From Chaetoceros tenuissimus (Eukaryota > Bacillariophyta > Thalassiosirophyceae > Chaetocerotales > Chaetocerotaceae), in assembly GCA_021927905.1 (NCBI GenBank), contig BLLK01000023.1, positions 930,001 to 994,000 on the forward strand: a DNA stretch of 64,000 nucleotides, read 5' to 3'. Positions within the stretch are counted from its first letter, which is position 1. Each line of letters begins with the position of its first letter. Below the pieces are notes generated by a model. It worked only from the letters and a program-made list of their open reading frames with translations. It searched no databases and had not been told where the DNA came from. This document shows, one piece after another, positions 48,564-61,335 of this stretch. Position numbers and translations under genes: made by a program.

Positions 48564-49883
48564 ATGACTAGAAACAGTGACAACGTGGCTGACTACCTAG
48601 AAGCAGGAGGAGTATCTACAACTTCCGATGGAGATCTTGACACTGCAATTCTGACTGGAAAGAAACAAAGAACGAGATCATCCGCACGAAGTAAAAGTAG
48701 ACCCAAATCAAGAGGATCATCTCGAGCTCCTTCTCGAACAAGATCATCTCGCGGTTCTTCTCGTGCACCTTCTAGATCTCGATCTTCAAAAAGTGTATCT
48801 TCGCGACAAAAGAGTCTCAATACTCAAAAGGAGAAACAATCATCGTCATCGAGAAAGAAGAAGGGAAGTAGAACGAAATATACTCATAAAAAGGGTATGG
48901 GAAAAAATGCAACTTTAGATTCTACATTTGACATGTCTATTATGAGCGATGTGGACTACTCAGAAGATGACATGTGGACTCTCCACTCTGCAAAATCTAA
49001 TTGGACACATGCTACAGGATATACAGAACGATATGCAGCCAAAGATTTGGAATCACTATTACTCACGAGTGACATTGATATCATGACACAACGATACGGA
49101 ACGGCATGTTTCATCATTACCATTATTCAATTACTGGTATTCTCCATGATGCTTTCCTTTTGTGGTATAGCTCCTTATGGTGTCAATTTTGGAGTAGGTC
49201 CCTATCCCGATACATTATCGCACTTTGGAGCGACCAATCCGTATCTATTTGAAGTAGATCAAGAATATTGGCGATTGCTGACTAGTTCATTTTTACCTGC
49301 GAGTTTATTGCATTTCTTCTTTAATTCCTTGATTCAATTGGAATTTGGTGCTTATTTAGAAAAGGAATGGGGTACCAAACGATGGCTCATGATTTACCTC
49401 TTTTCGGCAGTGGGAAGTGTTGGATTTAGTTGTGCTATTGTTCCTACAGATGTTACAGTATGTATGACGGGTAGTTTGGCTGGATTACTTGGAGCAAGAT
49501 TGAGTGAATTCATCAAGATATTTTGTTTGACGACTCGAAAGAAATACAGTGATGATCATTATTATCAACAAAGTGTCATTGTCACTGGTGTATCTTTGTT
49601 CTTGGTACTAATGTCTGCCATGCATCCTAGTCTGAGCGTAGCAGGCTGTGTAGGTGGATTCTTGTATGGATTTGCCATTGGAATGTGGTTATTGAGTGGA
49701 AGTATTATTGAATTAGTAGAGAAAGTGACATGGATGGGATTTGGTTTCATCATGACTGGACTGTTATCCATGACAGTCATATCTATGGTGAAGGAGTCGA
49801 CAGCTCCAGAAGAGCTGGAAAATGTTTGTAGTTTCTATGAAGAAATTCATGAAGAGACGTATGACTGTATGTGTGGATATTAA
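48564..49883 (+). CDS. Rhomboid-family membrane protein, catalytic residues replaced
   Basis: A 439-residue protein. The N-terminal 115 residues are Ser/Arg-rich with RSSRGSSRAPSRSRSS-type repeats, probably cytosolic. From about 175 there are seven hydrophobic segments with the rhomboid pattern: YWRLLTSSFLPASLLHFFFN (His250, Asn254), FGAYLEKEWGTKRW, then CMTGSLAGLLGARLSE and VAGCVGGFLYGF. Against the plant form GASGALFGLLGAMLSE the catalytic Ser is Thr302, and in the helix-6 motif HxGG the catalytic His is Cys362. With both dyad residues missing it should not be a protease and is better read as an iRhom-like pseudoprotease that could guide membrane-protein traffic or quality control. Location is unknown. 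Confidence 0.82.
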   Translation: MTRNSDNVADYLEAGGVSTTSDGDLDTAILTGKKQRTRSSARSKSRPKSRGSSRAPSRTRSSRGSSRAPSRSRSSKSVSSRQKSLNTQKEKQSSSSRKKKGSRTKYTHKKGMGKNATLDSTFDMSIMSDVDYSEDDMWTLHSAKSNWTHATGYTERYAAKDLESLLLTSDIDIMTQRYGTACFIITIIQLLVFSMMLSFCGIAPYGVNFGVGPYPDTLSHFGATNPYLFEVDQEYWRLLTSSFLPASLLHFFFNSLIQLEFGAYLEKEWGTKRWLMIYLFSAVGSVGFSCAIVPTDVTVCMTGSLAGLLGARLSEFIKIFCLTTRKKYSDDHYYQQSVIVTGVSLFLVLMSAMHPSLSVAGCVGGFLYGFAIGMWLLSGSIIELVEKVTWMGFGFIMTGLLSMTVISMVKESTAPEELENVCSFYEEIHEETYDCMCGY

Positions 49884-50233
49884 TTAATAAGACATGTCTA
49901 GTGAAGTAAATATAGATTACGTAGAATTTTTAGAATTTATAGTATACACATGTGTTTTTGAATATATATTCGAAATGCATATAGATGAAAAGACTTGATT
50001 TTGGGTAAGCCAAGGAACAATGTTTTTTCAAAAGAAATAAATCATAAATGAAACCACACATTTGACATGCACGACTAAAAAGGACTCTTTTGCCCTAAAT
50101 ACTGTATTAATCTTGCTAAAACGTTGTAATTCTATCGCTGAAAGTCAAAACGTCACCGATAAACTTGATGAATAGAAAAGGTAAATTTTCTCTACGAAAA
50201 CCTTTGAATACCTCATCTATTTTATAATTTGAA
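49884..50233. other. Intergenic
   Basis: 350 nt, AT-rich, between two plus-strand genes. Nothing supported. Confidence 0.4.
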
Positions 50234-50901
50234 ATGTTGAGAAAGAAACAAATCACGAAGAAGAATAAGAAAGTGGAAAAATTCAAGACAGCGGCGGCAA
50301 AGGTTAGGAAATCTAGCGTCGGTATTCTTGAGGAGACGACACAAACTGAACATGGCAACAAGAATCAATTCCTACAACATGCTTCAAAAAAGAAGAATAT
50401 TGGGATCAAGTCTCAAATATTTGGAAAGGCGAAGAATAAACATAGAGAACATGATCAGCCTGTACTTACCATGACTACAAGACATGTAAATCATGAGAAA
50501 CCTAATTTCTTGAAGAAAAGTAAGTCCATCCACCGCTAATACAGAACATTTGTGTTCAAAGCATCTGACAATTTCTTTCTATAATAGTTCGTAGCAAAAA
50601 TTGCACAAATGAAAGGGAATTAAAACTTGGAACAAGTCTTGTGCGTAAACCAAAGGTTGTAGAGTCTATTGATACTGTAGACAAGAGACTATCCGATGAA
50701 GAGAATACTATTCTTCGTACAGATACATCTATTTCTACAGTTACAGATGTCATGGACAATACAAAATCAAGACCTCGTCATCGTCCATGGGAGGCAGATG
50801 ATTATGAATACAAAGAGACAGAAACTGAGAATGAACATAGCAGTACTAGCAAAGAGTCTACAATGGCAAATTTTCTTTGCATGTCGATATGCAGAAGTTA
50901 G
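50234..50901 (+). CDS. Unknown basic protein, two exons
   Basis: Exons 50234..50519 and 50588..50901 join across a 68-nt intron (GTAAGT...ATAATAG), giving 199 residues. The first exon is very Lys-rich (MLRKKQITKKNKKVEKFKTA), the second acidic and Ser/Thr-rich with RPRHRPWEADDYEYKETETE. No membrane segment or known domain. The basic start could be a nuclear or nucleolar signal. The strong splice consensus and uninterrupted join support a real gene. Confidence 0.5.
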
Positions 50902-51220
50902 CAACTTGGCATACGCAGTCTACCTTACTGGAAAAGACAAAGAAAAGCTATACTGTTGAATTGGGGAAATAGCACTACGATGAAACATAAAAGTGTGAAC
51001 CTTTAAGAGTAAGAGATTGAAACATCTAGAAAATCTCAAATATGGGAAGTTTTAAGTTGATACGTGGATTGATTGAAAACAATTTGGAAGAATTGTAATT
51101 CAACGAAATGAAAACATTGCAGAAGTACAAAGAACAGAATATCAGTATTATACTTTGTACATTGTACTTGACACAAACTTGAATAAAATAATGACTTCAA
51201 ATCAAACTTTTTGCACATTC
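50902..51220. other. Intergenic, convergent gene ends
   Basis: 319 nt, AT-rich. Nothing supported. Confidence 0.4.
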
Positions 51221-52235
51221 CTAGTTCAACTTGATGGAATCTATCCAATCTAAATCACCTTGATCTAGAAAATGACCATCTAGAAATAATCTCGAAAGTT
51301 CTTCAATATGTTCTTCCTTTGTAGATCTAGGAATGACAGTCATGTCATTCATGAGTGCCCATGACAATACCACTTCTGCCACAGATCGATCATATTTTTC
51401 TGCCAACTTGATCAAGACTCCATGATTCAAAACAGGGTTTCTTCCATCTGGAGTACGATGCTGCGTCCCCAATGTTGAATAGGATACAAATTCTATGTTG
51501 TACTGTTTGCAAATTTCTCTCAATTCATCTGCTGGCTTCAAAGGATCAGCATAGGCTTGTAATACATCCGGCATTCGAGGAGAAATACCCTTGCCATCGT
51601 ATGTTTCTTGTCGTTGTTGTATCCAATGAATCAATTCCAGTAATTGATTTGGCCATATATTTGACAAACCTATTCTCTCAGCTGAATGATCATAATGTAC
51701 TGCTTCCATTGCCATCCATGAGTCGTATAAAGATAAAGTATTCTTGACGTTATTACATCTTGGATGCCAGCCTTGCCAACATTCTGGAGCATGAATGTAA
51801 TAAATGTCTAATGGATAAAATGTACTAGAATCGTCGCACCAGCCAACTAGTTCCTTTCTTGAAACTTTGGCTCTATTTCGAATACTGTCAAATGAAGTCA
51901 ATTCCCAAGGAGGAATCTTTGTCGATATCTTTAAATGTTGAGATTGACATGTGTTTTCTTTTGATGTTTCCTTTTCTTCTTCAAAGTAGGATGCAAGTGT
52001 CGACCCTAGCAATGATTGATTGTACCAAATGTCTGCTTCGGCTGTGTCAAAGGATCGAAAGCCTGATTCCAATGCCATTGTTATTGACTGCAGAGTAACA
52101 AGCAAGAAGATGTGAGATCTAAAGAAAGGAGAACAAGAATTGATGTCAAGAATCTTCTTTCTGACTTACCTCGACTGCCTGATCTCCAAGGGCAGCAGTA
52201 CCAAAGCCTACTCGATGATTATGTACAGCTACCAT
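51221..52235 (-). CDS. Aldo-keto reductase
   Basis: Exons 52235..52170 and 52087..51221 join across an 82-nt intron (GTAAGT...CTGCAG), giving 310 residues, the normal size of this TIM-barrel family. The first exon supplies the N-terminal strand VGFGTAALGDQAVE. The catalytic set is visible: Asp in RSFDTAEA, Tyr in WYNQSLLG, Lys in ISTKIPPWE, His in YYIHAPECW. The cofactor-binding end VIPRSTKEEHIEE predicts NADP(H). A 30-residue insertion after SLLGSTLASYF and a Trp-rich loop (HAPECWQGWHP) are unusual. It reduces carbonyl compounds; the substrate is not predictable. Confidence 0.85.
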
Positions 52236-52554
52236 GCCTTCTTGAAGATGTATTTAGTGTGAGGGATGCTGGTTTGGATTCACTAACTGATTCAATAGTT
52301 CCATCTCGTCTACCATGGTTTAGTGATATACTTACATAAAGCGTATGCAGAGGATAGAAGGAGCCTCCTCGTTCTTATTTTGGTCCGCCAATCGGTCGGC
52401 CAATGTAGGTCGAGTGGACTTACAAAACTGTACTAAAATTGACCGTCATTGGAAATGCATATCCATTTATTTTACGTTGCCACACATACAGTCATAACAC
52501 AGAATTTTCACATGGAAACATCATATTATAATTATTTTTATTTCAATTCTGTTG
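52236..52554. other. Intergenic, promoter of the aldo-keto reductase
   Basis: 319 nt, between the reductase start and the 3' end of the large secreted mosaic. Nothing else supported. Confidence 0.4.
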
Positions 52555-55500
52555 CTAACTACAATTTCCAAACAAATCATAGACACGCACATAGCCAGTG
52601 TTGGTATTATCCGCACCACGGGAAGTAACTGCTATAGTTCCACCATCAGCAGAGATAGCCACAACATAACCAAATCTATCCTGTTCATAATCACCATCCA
52701 TATCGGCGCCGATCTGCTTCCAAGTTGATCCATTTGAGTAACGGTAAACACGAGCATGACCAAAGTTATTACCCGATTTTGGATTAGCATCATTGTGATT
52801 AGCTCCAATGACGACTGTCTCCCCATCTGCAGATAATGCCACCGAGTCACCAGATTTATCATGCGCACCTTCACCATATATGTCTTCACCAAGTTGCTGC
52901 CAAGATCCACTCAAATAACGAAATACTCGTACGTGACCAGACTGTGCGTTGCCACTACTACCATTGAATTTTCCTCCAATGGCTATCGTATTACCATCTG
53001 AAGATAATGATAAAGAGTAACCAAACATGTCCCCATCTCCTTCACCCTCAAGATTCATGCCAAGCTGTTGCCATGACCCACTGGAAACACGATAGATGCG
53101 GGCATGACCAGAATTGACATTTCCGGTATTTACATTTTTGGGTGCTCCTACAGCTAAAGTTTCTCCATCATAAGATAATGCAACTGAATATCCAAACGAG
53201 TCTGCTTCTTGTTCTCCAAGTAAAGGTGAAGACATACCAAAGAGAGTCCAGGACCCATTCGCAAAACGATAGACATACGCGCGACCTTTGCCAACTCCAG
53301 AAGCAGTAGAGTCACTGTAAAACCAAGCACTCAAAGCTATTGTGTTACCATCTTCTGATAGTGCCATTCCACCAGTCCATCCAAGTCGATAATCGTTTCC
53401 TTGGCCTACAATGAGTGCTCCAATTTGTCCCCAAGAGTTACTACTTTCAAGGAAACGGAAAATTCGAACAGCGCCATTTTTACTAAAACCATTGCTATCT
53501 CGCAAAGGAAGCCCTATAGCTGCAGTACTTCCATCCGGAGACAATGCTATTTCACTACCAGATTGCTGGCCAGAAAGTGAACCATTCAAGTCTTGACCTA
53601 TTTGTTGCCATGAACCACCATTTGAAAGACGAAAGACACGATTTTGACCAGCCATGTCGCCATTATCATCATTTCCATGCGCGCCTACGGCTACTGTCCT
53701 ACCATCTGCTGACAATGACATTGAGTTTCCGAAAAAGTCATCAGCAGCTTTTCCAATCATTGAAGCACCTACTTGAGCCCAGTTCAAACAGAGTGCTTCC
53801 ACTTCTACCTCAGCTAGACTAAGTACTCTATTATTTCCAAAGAGCTGAATCTTCACAGCATCACCAATTACTTTCGGTGGTACCAGAATAGAAGTGACCA
53901 AATTCGCAAGTGGAGCGCTATCGTCATATCGAAATACTTCGACTTCATTCAGCAATACAGTCATGCGAAAGGCGTTCAACCTGATTTCTGCACCTTTGTC
54001 AGCATTTCCTTCACTTCTATTATATACAATCACTCTTGAGATGGAATACTCTTGGGCTAACTGTACCTTCCACCATGGATCGGTTTCATCAGATGTATGT
54101 GTGACCGAACCGCTATCAAAATTACTTGCTGTGTTTCCGTCAATCGCACTAGAAGCCGGACGAGCATATGCCGTGGATGACTCAGTAGCTGTACCACCCA
54201 AAGCAACATTTGTTGTGCATTCTAAAATAACGATAGAGAACTCGTTGTCAGTGAAATTGTATTTAGCATAAGATGGTAAAATACAAGCAATACTCACCAG
54301 CATATTGTTCGCACGATAATCCGTCAATTGGATAAGGTGATTCATACACAGCTCCAGTTGCAGTGTAATCACATGGTCCATCGTTCCACAATCCATCAGA
54401 TCCAATAACAACACAATCCTCGTTACCACCAGCATTACTTGGTTCATTTGCATTCCAATTGGTGTATGTCATTGCATGTCCGTCTGCTAATATCCATGCA
54501 TTTTCAGTGTTGATTTCATTTGCTCCAATCCAATCCGCTCCGCCCAACGACAATAGGTTCACCTTTTCCTGTTGTTTACTGCAACGGATAGAAACTAAGT
54601 TTGCCCCAGCCTGAGCACTTTTGGCTGCTTGTACACACTCACTGTATGTTTTCTGATCCGTCTGCAAACAAACATAACCAGCTTGATCGATCGATGAAAA
54701 ATCCAAGAGAGAAGGACTAGAAACAATCCAATCATAAATCTTTAAGTCCGCTCTCCATGGTCGCCAAAAGAACCTAGAAATAGCCACATTGTAATTCGCA
54801 GTTGATGCTACCTCTTCTTCGTTGATGTAGAATTTGATGGTACCAAGTTTGCGCTCAACCTTGAAGTAAAAGAGATTATCATGATGGATTCCTTTATTCG
54901 ATTGTACAAAACCAGTAATAAAAGCGGAATTGGAATGAGTGAAAATCTGATTGCTACTTCCATCAAATCCGAAATTGTCAAGGTCATTGATGAAAAAGGA
55001 AGCAGCTGATCCACTTCCATCTACTTTCAACTTTGCTAACATGACGAAATCGTCATTTGCACCAATTGGTAGGTTGTATACATTCCAATTATCTGCACTT
55101 GTCGCGATAGTATTGCCAGGCACATTGAGGTAGGGACCAGCTGTATCGGATTGAGTGACTAGATTGTTGTTGCGAAGACGTACGTCTGATGTTTGTATAC
55201 CATTTTCTACTATCTTGACTGTATCCTGACACCCTATATAATACGGGACAAACTCACAATGGTGAAAAATATGAACTCAATTCCATTGAAATAAGAGAAA
55301 CTGTAATCACTACGACTTACCAACATACTCATTGCAAGTTAAGCCACCTATTGCAAAAGTCGATTCAAAAATTGCCGGGCCTGTTGTGCCACATGGTCCG
55401 TCCAACCATACTCCACTTGAACTATCAAATACAATACAGTCTTCGTCACCGCCAGCATTATTTGGCTCGCCTGTATTCCAATTGGAATAAGTCATTGCAT

Positions 55501-58411
55501 TTCCATCTGGCAAAAGCCATGTACCTTCATTGGCAGTGTCAGTACCTCCAATCCAGATACCTCCTGCTGCACTTGATGACAACGAAGCTACAGCATTTTG
55601 CTGTGCACCGCATTGTATGGAGACTAAATTGGCGCCTATCTGTGCTGCTGCAGCCGCTTGAATACTCGCAGTGTATGTGCGTGTTGTAGTATCTAAACAG
55701 ATGTAACCTGCTGAAACAGGGGATAGCTGGAAACTCTTTAAATTCATGATTCCCAGAAATATTTCCCCATTTGGATAAGTGCCCCTGAAAGTCAATTGAT
55801 CAATACCATAGCTAGTTTTGATCGGGATTTCCACTGTGACAAAAGTACCCCAGCTATCAGTAGATAATGGTGAATATGTACCAATGATTTCGCCAGTCTC
55901 ATGATCACCCTTGAGTATCTCAAATGAACCACCAGTAGTTGTCCCCTTGGCATATGTGATCTTAATGCTGTTGGCTCCTGATCCAAAATCAATAGGACTG
56001 TATGTGAAGTAGTCACCATTATCAAAGGCACCAATGATGTCACCAGAGGCGAATACTCCTGAACATGTGCTCACTTCAGTTGCAGGGATAGTGGTGAATG
56101 GTGTATACCTCTCGGAGAGGTCAATCAATTGATAAGAAATCAAAAGGATCGCTGCAGTTGTTTCCGAAGTAGTGAAGGTCAACGAGTTTACTCCAGATAA
56201 CTGGACAGTGTTATCAAATGGAATTAACATGATGTTGCTTACATCTACCCACGTGTTTGTCCCAACAGGGGTAAACTGAGCAATAGTTGTACCAGAAGCA
56301 TCGCCTAGTTTCACTTCCACCGATCCAGAACTATTTACTTCACCATTAGCATAAGTTATTTTGATTCCTTTTACGCTGTTGGTAGACCCAAAGTCAATAT
56401 CATTGAAGGTTATGTGACTATTTTCGTCTCCAAGAAGATATGGATCTTGAGATGGATTTGAAGAGGGACTGAGTGATGGTAATGCGGAAGGGATCGATGT
56501 AGGTGTGCTCGAGTGAAGAAGCGAAGGTGAATCCGAAGGTAGCAAAGAGGGACTTGAAGAGGGACTGAGCGATGGTAAATCGGAGGGACTTGAAGAGTGC
56601 ATTAGCGAGGGAGTATCCGAAGGTTCGCTAGAGTGAAGAAGCGAAGGTGTTTCCGAAGGTAGCAAGGACGGACTGGAAGAGTGCTGAAGTGAAGGCATAT
56701 CCGAAGGAAGCAAAGAGGGACTTGAAGAAGGCTTATCACTGCTCATTGATGGCGACTCCGATGGATAAGATGACGGACCGGAAGAGAGATTGATTGAAGG
56801 TTTAACCGAGACACTTGACGATGGACTGGAGGAATCCTGAATTGAAGGAATATCTGAAGGTATCAAGGACGGACTCGAAAAGGGACTTGTCACAGGACTG
56901 CTAGAAGGGAGAAGAGAAGGTGTGCTTGAGGGCTGAAGTGAAGGTATATTTGAGGGACTACTTGATTGATCGATTGTAGCAGAACTGAAGTTCATTTGTG
57001 GAATAGTAGCACCCGATACATCTCCAACCACATTTCTAAAACTAACTATTGAACCATCTCCAAGAGCGCCTCCATAATTTGTCCCCATTGAATAAATTGA
57101 ATCATCATTATAAATAGCATGGCCAGTTTGCTCTCCGACATGTATAGATATAAGAGTTTTATCAGTAATCTGAGCACTTGATACTACAGTTGGATATAAA
57201 ACATTTGCACCGCCATTTGCAATTCCCAATTGATACGATCGATTATTTCCAAAGCACATTGGTGATCCGTTCGCTACAAGACATGTCGACAAATATCCCG
57301 CATTGATATCAGTAATACCAGAGAGGACTGATGTACCAGGTGACACAAGAACATTCACCGCTGTATCATGGCGAGGAATGAAATCATTTGATCCAATTCC
57401 AAGTTGGCCAGCATTATTGGCGCCCCAACATTTTGCGGTATCTCCAACAAGCAAAGCACAAAAGTGATCTGATCCTGCTGTGAGTTTGAGTACATCGTTC
57501 ACTAGGTCTATTGTAGTAGAAACAACATTCTCAGAAGTAAATCCTTTTCCTACACATGTGGCAAATTTGCTTTGATTTGCCTCCGTACCAGTAATTACAC
57601 ATGCAGAAATCATGGAAAGTGCCATTTTTGTAGCCTTCTTATCATCTGTCATTCCATCTATAATAGCATTCATTCCAAGCTGTCCTTGTTCATCAAAGCC
57701 CCAACAATACATAGCACCTGTATTTTGAATAGCACAATTATGATATGCACCAGCTTCAATATCAATTACATTTGTAAGAACATCTAAACCTTTCTTCACT
57801 TGTACTGGAGTCGCCGAGTTCCCACTAACCCCAATTCCAAGTTGCTGAAAGCCATTCGAGCCATTGCACCAAACATGCCCATCATCAAATAAAGTACATG
57901 TATGATCATATCCGGTGACGACCTTTTTGGGCTTGGCGGTAATAGTATTTGGAAAGTTCAATTGAATTGGAGTGCCGAACGTAGTAGACGATGATTGTCC
58001 GAGCTGTCCATAGTAGTTGAATCCGACACATTGTACCATATCATATGCTAACAAGCATGCATGGCCAGTACATGAAAATTGAAACACTTGGTCTGTATTT
58101 AGGTCTCTTCTTATTTCTAGCTCGTCATCATAATAGTATGATGTTGAATCATCGTTCTGAATAATAATTGGTTAGTAGAGGCAATCGTATTATAAAATAT
58201 ATTTTATATAGACAAAACTCACATTCTTCCTTTCATGTTGCTGGATAGAAAGTCCATCTAAACCGATGTCTTTTTCGTTTCTTGTTTTCCTCCTACTTCT
58301 TGCTGCAATTGCTGCTGTTCTAGTATCATCCTTCTCTGCGACAGCTGTCGCCGAATCATGGGTACTAGCAATTATTAGGAAAAGAAAGAAGCAGTTTTTG
58401 TATATCTTCAT
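52555..58411 (-). CDS. Giant secreted mosaic protein: RCC1, Ser/Pro, CBM6-like, C-type lectin, discoidin and propeller domains
   Basis: Exons 58411..58223, 58156..55321, 55233..54298 and 54221..52555 join across introns of 66, 87 and 76 nt, all with GTGAGT or GTAAGT donors, giving 1,875 residues. A signal peptide (MKIYKNCFFLFLIIASTH) starts it. Then RCC1-like repeats (about 87-440, for example CWGFDEQGQLGMN), a PSxxPS stretch (about 460-635), two CBM6-like sandwiches (about 640-875, FGSGANSIKITYAKG), a C-type lectin (about 880-995, NWNTGEPNNAGGDEDC), a LamG-like sandwich, a second C-type lectin (about 1195-1310, NWNANEPSNAGGNEDC), a discoidin (F5/8C) domain, and seven or so propeller repeats of the type SLSADGRTVAVGAHGN. 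No membrane anchor is seen. It probably binds glycans in the extracellular matrix or wall. Confidence 0.85.
56438..56962 (-). repeat. Coding Ser/Pro repeat tract
   Basis: About 175 residues of degenerate PSLLPSxxPSLLHSS units inside the mosaic protein. The DNA shows matching imperfect tandem repeats with unit lengths of multiples of three. Such PSxxPS spacers are frequent in secreted diatom proteins and are probably O-glycosylated. Confidence 0.85.
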
Positions 58412-59135
58412 TGTTGTGAAGAGGACGGATGATGATATACCTTTGTTGCTTTTAATAGGGGTACTAGAGCTTGGGTAATTCCTTTTGTGCAGTGTGTGTT
58501 GTGTGTCGTTTTCCTCTCTTCATCACGCGTTTTGTCTCTCCTTCCAGCTTCCAAAATTTTCATTTGGTGTCATCACATTTTTAGCCGGATTTGACAATAG
58601 TTTATTTTTCTGCGACTCAATTACTTTCAAATTAGCCCACATTTTCGGTTAGATGTCGTTGATCGAAAAGACAACAGGCTAATATTCACGCATTTAGTGG
58701 GAAAGGTGTGGTGGTGGCAGCAGAGAGTCCAGATACACACATCCACAGGTTCACAGAACGATGCAATAGATATCGTACTTTGGAGAACGATCTCTTTACA
58801 TTACTCCTACCTTTAATTCTTCTTCTCCTAATGCCAAACAAATAAAGAGAGCCTCAGGGACGATGCAAGAGGCTACGAAAAATTCTTAATGCTGTAACGC
58901 TACAGTTTCACTGTATCACAACAGTGCTGCCTCGTTTCTGATTTTTGCTTGGGTCGGCTCCTTGCTGCTTACTTCCTAGCACCTCGCTCTTTTGATTATT
59001 GTAGTGCCTATAAAGAATTAGCATCACCACAAAAGTTCGAGATATAATACTTCTTTTTTGAAGAGAATGATCATGTTTATGCTTTACTCAGTACTCTCGA
59101 AGTTATTACCTAAGCCTGAAATGACTGAAGTTTAT
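58412..59135. other. Intergenic
   Basis: 724 nt between the mosaic gene's promoter and the 3' end of the transporter. No coding region; a short pyrimidine-rich stretch near 58500-58560. Nothing else supported. Confidence 0.45.
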
Positions 59136-61335
59136 TTAGACGTTCGCACCTCCAATTGGAGCACATGTTAGAGAAGATGGTATTGCAGCACATTTACTCT
59201 CATCTTGAACTTGATCATCACTTAAAGAGAAATCTTCAAAAAGTTCTGTACTTTCAACTTCTACGAAATTCACACCCTGCCACATGTAAGCAGACTTTTC
59301 CATTAACCTCTTGCTTCTTGAAGAGAGTTGGGATATCGCAACATGTCGATCCAAATCACAAAAGCAATCATTAATTTTTTTCAATGCAAGCATACCACTC
59401 ACATCGTGAACTTCTGTGTCCTTGAGGACGATGAGTACTTCCTCTGGATCATCTAATAATTCATGTAGTTCAAATAAGTCTTTGAATCCATCTGCTGTAG
59501 CGTAAAACAAGGAACCAGAGATATGATAAGATACAATGCCATCTTCTACAATGCGTTGAACAACTACACGTGTACTTGAATCCCAAACGTGGACAAATAC
59601 TGCAATCAATACCCCTAATAATATAGCTATGGGAAGATCTACACAAATTGCAACAATTGTGACAACGAGCATGATAAACGTATCAGCTCTTGGTACCTTG
59701 TAGTCCAAGTTACATTTGATTCGAAGTTGCTCAGGAAGAACATTGGCAAAAACTGTTAAAAGTGAAGTCCAGGAAACTAATTTCAAAGCTCCCCAAGTCA
59801 TGATTCCCATCACAGCTCCTAAAGGAATGATATTGACTACATCATATGCGACGTAGATGAAAAGACAAGAGAATGCTCCGGTCATAAAGGTGGAAATGTT
59901 TGTATATGCATCCAAAATCAAAGCTACCATAGATTGACCAATAGATGCACTAAATAGTATGTAAATGTTGGTAAGCTTCAAAATAGAGGTTTGAAAATAC
60001 ACAAAATATACTTGTTCAAAAAGACGTACCTGCCTCCCATTCCACCAAATGAAGCTGCAATAAAGTTTGCAAATCCTTGTCCTATAATAGTCATGTCCTT
60101 TCTTCCTTTTCCATAAGATGTTTCATCTATAAAGTGAGTTGTTAGCAATGTTTCGCATAATCCTGTTGCAAAGATGGATGAGCCATACACTGCTGTTGTC
60201 TGGAGAGTCTCTACATTAAATTCTGGGAGAGAAATATTGTTATTTCCCCATATCGGAGCAAGAGTAGGTGTCTTTACAATTGCAAAGTCTTGAATGGTTG
60301 CAGATTTGTAACCAGAAACTTTTCTAATGACAACGTGTTCGATGAAGGTACAAAGTGCCAAAGCCACAAAGCAACTTGGTACAATTGACATCTTCTTTGG
60401 TAAGAGAAAGCAAATCAAGAATGAGAGAGCTGCAAGCGACACCAGGATGATCATTGGTGAGCCAAATTGCCAATCAGCGCTCATTACATGTTTCCACGAA
60501 TATCCTACTTGCTCCTCAATCATATTTCTAGTAGGATATTCTGTGAGAAATGACTGATCAGGAGCTATTGCTGCAAACTTTGCCTGCGCTAATACGATAT
60601 GGACTGCCATAGCATTTGCGAATCCTTGGATGCAAGGAAAGGGAATCAATCTAAAGACTTTAGAAAATCCAATTGTGCCAAAAATAATTTGCAAAAGTGC
60701 TGCAAACATTACCGCGTAGTATACATATTCAACTCCCTTCTTTTCTACAAGTTCAGCTATTGCTAATCCTATAAGAGGTGTAGTTCCAGAAATCATACCA
60801 GGTCTACCCCTTTTAGTGACAATGAAAATGATAGCAGTAACAATATTCAAAATCCAAATAGATTGCAAAGCGAGAACAGGATTTACTTTCGCGATCAGTG
60901 CTCCTGTGACAGCTTCTGGAATCTGGGTTATTGCAACTAATGAGAGAGAAAAGTTGAGGTTGAGGTATGTCATCAATCAACATGAAATTAAAGGAAGAAA
61001 TCTGTTGTAGTTTCTCTTCTTGTCTTACCTGCAAATGGCGCTAGAAGCTGTTCTTTGTTTATCAAAACCCAGTGAAATCCTTTTTGTAATTGAGTTTTAC
61101 ATTTCGTATCCTCAGTATTTTCTAAACACAAATATTCTTCACTTCTGTTGGAAGATTGATCTTCTGTTGTGTAAGATCCATTACTTTTAGTATTTTCAAT
61201 AAATCCAGCATCCTTAAATGATGCTGATTCTTCGTCCATGTTCTGTACTTCGATAGCTTCGGGGATGTCATCGTTTATAATGTCATTGCCGCTACAAACT
61301 GGATTACTTCCTATACAAAATATATTCATCTTCAA
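59136..61335 (-). CDS. SLC26/SulP anion transporter with STAS domain
   Basis: Exons 61335..61029, 60936..60030 and 59949..59136 join across introns of 92 nt (GTAAGA...CATTAG) and 80 nt (GTACGT...ATTTAG), giving 675 residues. About 100 hydrophilic residues precede the membrane core, which starts VAITQIPEAVTGALIAKVNP and contains GRPGMISGTTPLIGLA and the FGGMGG-SASIGQSMV stretch recreated by splicing. A C-terminal STAS domain follows (SYHISGSLFYATADGFKDLF, TEVHDVSGMLAL). SulP proteins move sulfate, bicarbonate or other anions, often coupled to sodium or protons. Sulfate supply would suit the nearby sulfotransferase, but a bicarbonate role is equally possible. The conserved helix-8 motif is GMGGS, where many SulP proteins have a GMPxTGS type. 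Confidence 0.9.
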
